Assembly (NCBI GenBank): GCA_016722375.1
Contig: JADKJG010000005.1
Span: 310,001 to 374,000, forward strand
Source: Bacteroidota bacterium
Lineage (GTDB): Bacteria; Bacteroidota; Bacteroidia; Chitinophagales; LD1
Direction of reading: 5' to 3'
DNA: 64,000 nt
In this document: in pieces, positions 35,345 to 42,434 of the stretch
Layout: every line of letters begins with the position of its first letter
How positions within the stretch are numbered: position 1 is the first letter of the stretch
Notes under the pieces: model-generated
Told to the model about the DNA's origin: nothing
The model's input: the letters and a program-made list of their open reading frames with translations, nothing else
Databases searched by the model: none
Translations under genes and position numbers: made by a program

Positions 35345-36345
35345 TCAGGGGGCAGCTAAGGCTGGGTTATGGATAAAAGCAGAGTCGGTCAATGCCTTCA
35401 AAAAAGCAAGTAAATCGTTTTTATCCTGTTGGGTCAATTGCAGCCCATATTTGAAACTAGGCTTGCTCATAATTGGGTCCAGGCTAGGTGATTTTCGGAC
35501 CTGCGAGTTGTAAAATTCAATTACCTCCTCCAGAGTTTTAAATCTTCCATCGTGCATATATGGGCCGGTTAAGGCAATGTTTTTAAGACTTGGTGTTTTG
35601 AATTTTCCTATATCGCCATCCTCCCCTGTAACATTATATCTTCCCAGATTCACTCCAGAAAATACGGAGTCTATTCCAATATTATGAAACTGCCCATCGG
35701 TAAACAAGCCCAGCGAATGACAATGAAAGCAGTCGCCTTTTTCAGTATTGAAAATATATAGCCCTCTCAGTTCATCATCGTTCAGCATCCATTCCTTTTC
35801 AAGTACTTATCAACTTTTGAATCCATGCTGACATGCGTAGCCATGAATTGTGATAATGCTTTAATTATATGCTCTTCCTTAATGGTCTTCGCATTGAACA
35901 CCTTCCTAAACAGGTCAGGATAAGTGGGCTCTGCATTAAGCTTTGAAACATCCGTGCTGAAGAACTCTCTAACCTCAAAATCCATGATGTCTTCAAGAGA
36001 ACCCTTTACCTTTCCATTCCAAAGAAAATATTTGTTCCATGCCAAGTTAACGTGTGGTAAAGCATTGAATATAGAATCAGTAAACCCGCTTTGTTGCGGG
36101 TGGCAACTGGAGCAAGATTTTCCATTATTTGAAAGTATTGGATCGTAATATAATTTTCGTCCAAGGGCAATGCCCTCTTCAGTCAGCGGGTTGTCGGCTG
36201 AAAGGTTTGGTGGCGGAATATATTTGGGATAAGTGAGACTTACCGGATGAAGGTCGGTAGGTGGCGTGGGTTCTTTATTGCATGAAACAGCAAAGGTTAA
36301 CCCTAAAAGCAACAGTGAAAAAATATAAATCCGAATAGTGCTCAT
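35345..36345 (-). CDS. Di-heme cytochrome c peroxidase / MauG-MbnH-like enzyme, frameshifted
   Basis: Two overlapping frames (35782-36345 and 35345-35788) together give a ~330-residue protein. One missing base in the CCTTTT run near 35794-35799 explains the break: KYLKR should run on into WMLNDDELRGLYIFNTEKGD. The N-terminus is a lipoprotein signal with C22 (TFAVSC). Two heme c motifs are present, CSSCH and CFHCH, followed by the family patterns FKTPSLKNIALTGPYMHDGRF and TLEEVIEFYN. Such enzymes reduce peroxide or, as MauG/MbnH, oxidise a partner protein. The MbnP-like gene directly upstream (6-base gap) favours the second reading. Confidence 0.82.
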
Positions 36346-36350
36346 TCAAT

Positions 36351-37079
36351 TTACTTAAACGTGAAAACATCGGCACCGTTTTTGGATATTTTACTCATGA
36401 GCGCCATAGACCCCATTGTATAATTGCCATCCAGTAGAAGGTCATAGGTATATGGGTTCGAATACCATTCGTTAATATTCATGGCCAAGTCAATATTCTC
36501 ATAGGCCTTTTCAATTTTAAAGGGATGGAGAATAACACAAGTGACTAGGTTCATGTTATTGCCCAAATGAACAGCGTAGCCTTGGCTAGATACAGAGTCC
36601 TTGACATGCCCTTCCATCTTCATAAAATGGTAGCCGCCACCCATCGGGTCGGGCCATGCCATATTTACATTTTCACTGGTGGCGGGCAGACTATTGCTGA
36701 CATTCTGATCCGGCCTTAAACCTAAATGAAAGGTCATTCCTATATAATTTCCAACCGGAACGTCTTTAAGAGAGAAAGAATTTGTGTTTAGGGTTTGTGC
36801 ATCTATATAAAATATGCTGTCAAAACGAATACTATCCCCCGACTCCTTCAGTAAAGTAATGCCGGAGATATAATACTCCAACCTGTTTAATGAATAAAGG
36901 TTGCCAGCCGCATTCACATACATCAGGCTATCAAATATCAACGAATGATCATCCACATTATAGGAAGTATTTAATAATACAGTGGAACTGATAACCGGCG
37001 GATCTGACTTGTTGCATCCTGAGCCAGCCACTATTACCAAAAACAAGGTGCCTACTTTTACCCAATCAATGAATTTCAT
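36351..37079 (-). CDS. MbnP-like lipoprotein
   Basis: This 242-residue lipoprotein has cleavage cysteine C22 (IVAGSGC). The sequence LNTSYNVDDHSLIFDSLMYVN, YSLNRLEYYISGITLL, SLKDVPVGNYIGMTFHLGL and NMAWPDPMGGGYHFMKMEG fits the MbnP family of periplasmic metal-binding proteins. In characterised MbnP/MbnH pairs the di-heme partner oxidises a specific tryptophan of MbnP to kynurenine, and MbnP binds copper. The W in NMAWPDPMGG or the one in NINEWYSN is the candidate here. Its gene lies first in a two-gene unit with the di-heme enzyme. Confidence 0.82.
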   Translation of the reverse strand: MKFIDWVKVGTLFLVIVAGSGCNKSDPPVISSTVLLNTSYNVDDHSLIFDSLMYVNAAGNLYSLNRLEYYISGITLLKESGDSIRFDSIFYIDAQTLNTNSFSLKDVPVGNYIGMTFHLGLRPDQNVSNSLPATSENVNMAWPDPMGGGYHFMKMEGHVKDSVSSQGYAVHLGNNMNLVTCVILHPFKIEKAYENIDLAMNINEWYSNPYTYDLLLDGNYTMGSMALMSKISKNGADVFTFK

Positions 37080-37287
37080 GCTTAATTATTTTATTAAAAA
37101 TCAGATTATCTCTCGCCACGCAAAGCTATAGCAAAGGGCAGGGAGCAACTATGACATTTGTCACACAAGGCGCGATTGAAATTTTCATAACACTATATTG
37201 AATTCATTTATTTCCACTTTCTCTTTCTGTGCGGTCAGAAGGAAGGAACTAAAAAGTGTCAACCAGCGTGCGAAATCAGGAGGCGGC

Positions 37288-38745
37288 TTATCGTTCCTGA
37301 AAGTTCTTATTCTGTACAAATCCCCAAGCCTCTTTCACAGGCAGCAATCGCAGCAGTGCAGATAAAGCAGTGCAAGCAGAAATGGCGAGAAAAAATAGAT
37401 ACATACGATTCGCGACAGGCAAGTAATTGATCAACATTAAAATGAGCCAACAGCCCAATACAAATAAAGTAGGTCGCCAGAGGTTGCTGACAGGATAATC
37501 AAGTCTAAACTGTTTGTTTACCGCTATAATATGTGCCAACGCAACAACAAGTTGAGTAATCAAAGTCGCTATGGTGGCTCCAAAGGCGCCATGCTTTGGA
37601 ATTAGGAATAGGTTGAGCACCACGTTCATTACCATACCTCCAAGAGCAATGAAGTTCAGCGTTTTCAAACTTCCTTTGGCGGTGAGTAAGGTGCCAAAAA
37701 TATAGATGCTGCTCATAGGAATGAAGTTCAGCATCAGCCAGCCGAATATTTTCGACCAATATCCGTCGGTTTGATGATACAACAGACTCATGATTTCGGA
37801 ACGGAAAAACCAACAGTTCACCGACACGATTACTGACATCACGAAAATAAGTTCGGCACTAAACTTGACCAGGTTTTTTACGCTTTCATTTCGTCGAATC
37901 ATGTGGGCAAACATGGGGAGCAGCAACGTGGCAAAAAGAAAGCCGAACATATTCACTGCATCAAGCAAACGAAACGAAGCTGCATAAATACCCGCTTGAA
38001 GTGCCCCGTCGGGTAGCATCCGCTCAATCATCACGGCATCAATGCGGTAATAAATACCCATCAGCAAAGCCAACAAGGCAAAGGGCAGAGACTTCCATAA
38101 TATCATCTGGGTGAATTTTATTTTCCACCAACTGAATATGAATCCTGATTTATTAACCACAAGGACAAAAGCGATAATAGCGGTGAGCAACAGTGCCAGC
38201 GTTTGCGCATAAATGAACCAGAGGATATTGAAATTTTCGCTGAAGAACGGATGATACAGCAGCGTTAAACAAAACAGAATGGTCAACAGGCGATCGAGGG
38301 TAGAAAGGAGGGAATCTGTTTTGAACAGTTGAAGCGCGGCAAGTTGAGAGCGGAAGTATAATATAGCCGAAAGCAAGATTTGATTGATTGCGAGGAAAAT
38401 GAGCATGACCATTTGTTCGTGGTCAAAACCGGCGAAAAAGGCAGTGAGCAAGGTGAAAATAAAGTAGGCAATGCTCAAAACAGATTTCACGGCGAGCAGG
38501 TTCATCAAGTATTCTCCGGCGCGTTTTGGATGACGGGAAATAGCTCGATTGTTAAAGTTGTTGATGCCGAAATCAAGGAAAATGCTCAGGATGAAACTGA
38601 AGTTGAAGACGGCGAAGTAGGTGCCGTATAGTTCGGGTCCGACTTTATTCTGTACCACTCGGTCTATGCCGAATATCCAGAAAGGCTTTACCAAAAGATT
38701 GGCGGCAAAGAGAAATAAGAGGTTGGTGGCGAACTTCCTGCGCAT
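37288..38745 (-). CDS. Polysaccharide/oligosaccharide flippase (Wzx/MVF family)
   Basis: This is a 485-residue membrane protein with about 12-14 hydrophobic segments. The N-terminus FGIDRVVQNKVGPELYGTYFAVFNFSFILSIFLDFGINNFNNRAISRH (seen as VGPELYGTYFAVFNFSFIL and DFGINNFNNRAI) is characteristic of Wzx-type lipid-linked oligosaccharide flippases. The later YRIDAVMIERMLPDGALQAGIYAASFRLLDA stretch (MIERMLPDGALQAGIYAA) supports this. It would move a lipid-linked repeat unit to the outer face of the inner membrane. It stands alone, away from the glycan cluster at 19-25 kb. Confidence 0.85.
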   Translation of the reverse strand: MRRKFATNLLFLFAANLLVKPFWIFGIDRVVQNKVGPELYGTYFAVFNFSFILSIFLDFGINNFNNRAISRHPKRAGEYLMNLLAVKSVLSIAYFIFTLLTAFFAGFDHEQMVMLIFLAINQILLSAILYFRSQLAALQLFKTDSLLSTLDRLLTILFCLTLLYHPFFSENFNILWFIYAQTLALLLTAIIAFVLVVNKSGFIFSWWKIKFTQMILWKSLPFALLALLMGIYYRIDAVMIERMLPDGALQAGIYAASFRLLDAVNMFGFLFATLLLPMFAHMIRRNESVKNLVKFSAELIFVMSVIVSVNCWFFRSEIMSLLYHQTDGYWSKIFGWLMLNFIPMSSIYIFGTLLTAKGSLKTLNFIALGGMVMNVVLNLFLIPKHGAFGATIATLITQLVVALAHIIAVNKQFRLDYPVSNLWRPTLFVLGCWLILMLINYLPVANRMYLFFLAISACTALSALLRLLPVKEAWGFVQNKNFQER

Positions 38746-39117
38746 CGCGGTTTTAATAATCCTTATTTCATTGCGATGATGATTGGATCAAAATCAATGA
38801 AATAATCATCCTGGTACAGATTGGCGGGCTATGGCTTCCTCTTGGAACAGGTTGACAAGAGTACTGTTTTTTCGGTAATGGGTTTCTCTTTTCCTTTTTG
38901 GTGTTTGTCATTATTGATGGATTTGCTCAGCTGTTTGTATATCGCAGCTTAGGGGCGAGTGATATTCATTATACAGTTTTGATACCCTTATATGTTGAGT
39001 AGAAACTATGGAAGTGAGCTCAAGTGGCAGGACTTGTGAATTGCGGGGTTTGGCACGAGCAATTTTTTCTTTCTTTGCGCGCGCTGTTTTTTAGCGTAAA
39101 AATTATTAAGCCATAAC
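38746..39117. other. Intergenic region between divergent flippase and MoxR genes
   Basis: This spacer between divergent genes should contain both promoters. Apart from the inverted repeat listed separately I see no gene. The base composition near 39060-39110 is T-rich, and a GCGCGCGCTG stretch lies before the MoxR start. Confidence 0.4.
38763..38805. promoter_or_regulatory. 11-bp inverted repeat upstream of the flippase gene
   Basis: TTATTTCATTG (38763-38773) and CAATGAAATAA (38795-38805) are perfect reverse complements separated by 21 bases, and a second nested pair GATGATT/AATCATC overlaps them. It lies 18 bases upstream of the flippase start codon, a position suited to an operator or a 5' leader stem. 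The function is inferred only. Confidence 0.4.
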
Positions 39118-39897
39118 ATGTATAAATCTGACGTAGAAGCGCTCGATGCCTTTGCTGCAAAATATAAGGAGTTGAAAAGTGAGGTGGCGAAGGTCATTGT
39201 AGGTCAGGATGGGGTGGTTCGGGAGATTTTGATTTCGGTTTTTTCGGATGGACATAGTCTGTTGATTGGAGTGCCGGGTCTGGCGAAGACGTTGATGGTT
39301 CATACGATTGCGGATGTGTTGGATTTGAGTTTTAACCGGATTCAGTTTACGCCCGATTTGATGCCGAGCGATATTGTGGGTTCGGAAATCTTGGAGGAGA
39401 ACCGCACGTTTCGGTTTAACCGAGGGCCGGTGTTTGCTAATATTATTTTGGCGGATGAAATCAATCGTACGCCGCCCAAAACGCAGTCGGCTTTGCTGGA
39501 GGCGATGCAGGAAAGAAGTGTGACGATTAGCGGCAAGAAGCATAGTTTGGATTTGCCGTTTTTTGTATTGGCTACGCAAAATCAATTGATTCGGCGCATT
39601 CCGATTGCAGACAATGTGATGCAGTATGCGGTGAAGTTGGCCAGCAGCACCCGCCCGAATCGGGAAGGGTCGCCGACGTCGGTCAATAATTATATCAGTT
39701 GGGGTGCGGGCCCAAGGGCTTCGCAATATTTGGTGCTTGGCGCCAAAACTCATGCGGCGATTCATGGAAAGTATTCGCCGGACATTGAAGATGTGAAGGC
39801 GGTGGCCTTGCCTATTTTGCGCCATCGGGTGTTTAAAAATTATAAAGCAGAAGCAGAGGGTTTAAGTATTGATAAAATCATCGGCGGTTTGTTGTAA
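39118..39897 (+). CDS. MoxR-family AAA+ ATPase with an internal deletion
   Basis: This 259-residue AAA+ ATPase is of the MoxR group, which act as chaperones with VWA-domain partners. Walker A is GVPGLAKTLMVHTIA, followed by RIQFTPDLMPSDIVGSEIL, Walker B ANIILADEINRTPPKTQSALLEAM and FFVLATQN (residues ~148-155). There the usual continuation (the PIEQEGTYPLPEAQLDRF region with the arginine finger, and about 70 residues in all) is missing. The chain jumps to LIRRIPIADNVMQYAVKLAS and then the normal C-terminus WGAGPRASQYLVLGAK. The frame is kept across the gap at about 39583. The protein is probably inactive, or the deletion is an assembly artefact. Confidence 0.85.
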   Translation: MYKSDVEALDAFAAKYKELKSEVAKVIVGQDGVVREILISVFSDGHSLLIGVPGLAKTLMVHTIADVLDLSFNRIQFTPDLMPSDIVGSEILEENRTFRFNRGPVFANIILADEINRTPPKTQSALLEAMQERSVTISGKKHSLDLPFFVLATQNQLIRRIPIADNVMQYAVKLASSTRPNREGSPTSVNNYISWGAGPRASQYLVLGAKTHAAIHGKYSPDIEDVKAVALPILRHRVFKNYKAEAEGLSIDKIIGGLL

Positions 39898-39903
39898 TAT
39901 TGT

Positions 39904-40098
39904 ATGAAGGCGCGTGAGGTTTTGAAAACACTTGAAAAAGATGGTTGGGAAGTCGTTAGGCAGAAAGGAAGCCATCGCCAATTAAAACATCCGGTTAAAT
40001 CAGGCTTGGTAACGCTTGCATTTCATCAACTTTCTGACGATATTGCAGTAGGAACTTTAAATAGTATTTGGAAACAAGCTCAAATCAGCCAAAAATGA
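39904..40098 (+). CDS. hicA: HicA-family mRNA interferase toxin
   Basis: This 64-residue protein has the HicA fold: MKAREVLKTLEKDGWEVVRQ, then KGSHRQLKHPVK with the catalytic histidine, and VTLAFHQLSDDIAVGTLNSI. HicA cleaves mRNA and is held inactive by HicB. The gene starts 7 bases after the MoxR-like gene and overlaps the partner gene by 4 bases (ATGA), the common toxin-antitoxin arrangement. Confidence 0.9.
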   Translation: MKAREVLKTLEKDGWEVVRQKGSHRQLKHPVKSGLVTLAFHQLSDDIAVGTLNSIWKQAQISQK

Positions 40099-40307
40099 AA
40101 AAGTATTTAATTGTAACAGAGAAAACAAAAACCGGCTATTCGGCCTATTCTCCCGATATTCCTGGTGTAGCTGCTACTGGCAAGACAGTGAAGATGGTGG
40201 CAAAGAATATTTATGAGGCTATCCGTTTTCATTTAGAAGGTATGAAACTGGAAAAAGAAAGTTTGCCCAAAGCAACTTCTGATGCCAGTTATTTTGTTTT
40301 TGAGTAA
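40095..40307 (+). CDS. hicB: HicB-family antitoxin
   Basis: This is a 70-residue partially RNase-H-like HicB domain: YLIVTEKTKTGYSAYSPDIPGVAATGKT, read in parts as YLIVTEKTKTGYSAYSPDIP and GVAATGKTVKMVAKNIYEAI. The ATG at 40095 is preferred because it overlaps the toxin stop. The protein ends soon after the conserved FHLEGMKLE and has no added DNA-binding domain, so it may neutralise HicA without strong autoregulation. Confidence 0.88.
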   Translation: MKKYLIVTEKTKTGYSAYSPDIPGVAATGKTVKMVAKNIYEAIRFHLEGMKLEKESLPKATSDASYFVFE

Positions 40308-40337
40308 TTCTTAACCAATAAGTCCTTCTAAAAGAAT

Positions 40338-40345
40338 TAAATTTG
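40338..40345 (+). promoter_or_regulatory. TAnnTTTG box upstream of the PurF-like gene
   Basis: TAAATTTG exactly fits the -7 box of Bacteroidota promoters. It ends only 10 bases before the start codon, so the transcript would have a very short leader. No clear TTG is seen at -33. The call is tentative. Confidence 0.35.
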
Positions 40346-40355
40346 CGCTCCCGCT

Positions 40356-42254
40356 ATGAGCGATCCTATTAAACACGAGTGCGGTATTGCACTCATTCGT
40401 CTGCTCAGACCCCTTGAATATTATGCCGAAAAATACGGCACCGTTAACTATGCGCTGAATAAGCTGTATTTGTTGATGGAAAAGCAGCACAATCGTGGGC
40501 AAGATGGAGCCGGTGCTGCGGTTATCAAGCTGGATCCACATCCGGGTAGTCATTTTATCAATCGGGTGCGCAGCAGCACGAACCAGCCTATTGCAGATAT
40601 TTTTACGGAGATATTTTCTTCCTTCCCAGATGGACGGAAACCTCTGGACAATCCGGTTGCAGAGGCAGACTGGTATAAAAGAAACAATCCTTTCATAGGT
40701 GAGGTGCTTCTCGGACATTTGCGCTATGGCACCTACGGAAAAAACAATGACAGTGCTTGTCATCCTTTCATTCGTGAAAACAACTGGATGACCAGGAACC
40801 TTGTATTGGCTGGCAACTTCAACATGACTAATGTAGATGACCAATTTAACATGCTCATCCATCTTGGTCAGCATCCAAGAGAAAGAAGTGATACGATTAC
40901 CGTCATGGAAAAAATTGGACATTTTTTGGATGATGAAGTTCAGAAGATTTTTGATCGCTATAAAGATCAAGGCTATGGCAACAAGGAAATCACTGATTTT
41001 ATTGCTAAGGAGTTAAGCGTTCGGCGTATTTTGTCGCGCTCTGCCAAAGATTTTGATGGCGGATATGCCATTATAGGAGCTTTTGGTCACGGTGATGCTT
41101 TTGTGCTGCGCGATCCGAATGGAATTCGTCCCGCATACTATTATTATGATGACGAGATGGTGGTGGTAGCTTCAGAACGGCCAGCGATACAAACCACTTT
41201 TAATGTTCCCTTTGAGAAAATTGAGGAGGTTAGGCCGGGTCATGCATTGGTCATTAAAAAGGATGGCAGAGTGAAGCATGATTTAGTCCGCGAACCGGGT
41301 GAAAAAAAATCATGCAGTTTCGAACGAATCTATTTCAGCCGGGGGACGGATAAAGAAATATATAGTGAAAGAAAGAAGTTGGGAGAATTATTGACTCCAG
41401 CAATCCTGAAGGCAATTGATTATGATTTTGACAATACCGTCTTTTCATTTATTCCCAATACTGCCGAAGTGGCGTTCTATGGATTGATGAAAGGAGTCGA
41501 GGATTATTTGAATAAGTATAAGCGTGAGAAAATAAGCGCCGAAAAAAATATTTCCCCGGAAGAATTAAAACGGCTACTCGATTTACGGCCACGCGTCGAA
41601 AAAATAGCGGTGAAAGATGTCAAGGCAAGGACATTCATTACGGATGATAAGTCTCGCGATGAAATGGTCAGCCACGTTTATGATATTACTTATGGGTCTA
41701 TCGTTTCAGGAAAAGACACCTTGGTGGTGATGGATGATTCCATCGTTCGAGGAACGACTCTTCAAAAGAGTATTCTTTCTATTCTTGATCGGCTGAATCC
41801 GAAAAAAATTATTGTTGTTTCTTCTGCGCCGCAGATACGTTATCCTGACTGTTATGGAATTGATATGAGTCGCATGAAAGATTTCGTCGCCTTTCGAGCC
41901 CTGATGGCCTTGTTAATAGACCGAGCCTTGGAAACCCAAGTTCAGGAGGTATATGAATTATGTAAAATGGCAAACGCAAAGCCGGCTGATGAAGTAAAAA
42001 ACTGCTTAAAGGGACTATATGACCTCTTTTCGGCTACAGAAATTTCAAATAAGATAGCTGAAATCGTTCGTCCACAGCACATTTTTGCTGATGTAGAGAT
42101 TATATATCAAACGATTGAAGACCTGCATTTGGCTTGTCCCGATAATTTGGGCGACTGGTATTTTACCGGAAATTATCCAACCCCTGGTGGAAACCGAGTG
42201 GCCAACCAAGCATTTATTAACTATGTGGATGGAAAAAATGATCGGGCTTATTAG
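40356..42254 (+). CDS. Amidophosphoribosyltransferase-like protein (PurF family, long form)
   Basis: This 632-residue class II glutamine amidotransferase fused to a phosphoribosyltransferase would catalyse the first step of purine synthesis. The N-terminus MSDPIKHECGIALIRL gives a short propeptide before the nucleophile C9. Glutaminase motifs EKQHNRGQDGAGAAVI, LLGHLRYGTYGKN and LAGNFNMTN follow. The PRPP site is TLVVMDDSIVRGTTLQKSIL, followed by the purine-type YPDCYGIDMSRMKDFVAF. It is about 125 residues longer than classical PurF (about 505 residues), with inserts in the first domain and a long C-terminus, which makes it a divergent paralogue. I therefore leave the gene name open. Confidence 0.82.
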   Translation: MSDPIKHECGIALIRLLRPLEYYAEKYGTVNYALNKLYLLMEKQHNRGQDGAGAAVIKLDPHPGSHFINRVRSSTNQPIADIFTEIFSSFPDGRKPLDNPVAEADWYKRNNPFIGEVLLGHLRYGTYGKNNDSACHPFIRENNWMTRNLVLAGNFNMTNVDDQFNMLIHLGQHPRERSDTITVMEKIGHFLDDEVQKIFDRYKDQGYGNKEITDFIAKELSVRRILSRSAKDFDGGYAIIGAFGHGDAFVLRDPNGIRPAYYYYDDEMVVVASERPAIQTTFNVPFEKIEEVRPGHALVIKKDGRVKHDLVREPGEKKSCSFERIYFSRGTDKEIYSERKKLGELLTPAILKAIDYDFDNTVFSFIPNTAEVAFYGLMKGVEDYLNKYKREKISAEKNISPEELKRLLDLRPRVEKIAVKDVKARTFITDDKSRDEMVSHVYDITYGSIVSGKDTLVVMDDSIVRGTTLQKSILSILDRLNPKKIIVVSSAPQIRYPDCYGIDMSRMKDFVAFRALMALLIDRALETQVQEVYELCKMANAKPADEVKNCLKGLYDLFSATEISNKIAEIVRPQHIFADVEIIYQTIEDLHLACPDNLGDWYFTGNYPTPGGNRVANQAFINYVDGKNDRAY

Positions 42255-42340
42255 GAAGATAATATTGCGCCTTTCGATTCTTGTATTCCATTTATAGACA
42301 ATAGTTATTTTCTGTTTTTTTTAAGAAACTTAGCGCAAGG

Positions 42341-42371
42341 TTGTGTGGATAAGCCTTTTTGATTTAATTTG
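42341..42371 (+). promoter_or_regulatory. Candidate promoter of the OmpA-family gene
   Basis: TTG at 42341-42343 and TTAATTTG at 42364-42371 are 20 bases apart, in agreement with the -33 TTG / -7 TAnnTTTG pattern of this phylum with one mismatch. The expected transcript would start about 55 bases before the ATG at 42435. Confidence 0.4.
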
Positions 42372-42434
42372 CATGCCACAGATTAATTTTCCTAGGGACA
42401 AAGGCGATAAATGAATAATTAAAGTGACCGCTAA

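Noticed and set aside
36450..36480. GGGTTCGAATACC resembling a tRNA T-arm
   Set aside because: It lies within the MbnP-like coding sequence and no cloverleaf can be built around it.
39106..39825. 239-codon open frame antisense to the MoxR gene
   Set aside because: Arg/His-rich composition without motifs; it is the complement of a well-conserved AAA+ ATPase gene.
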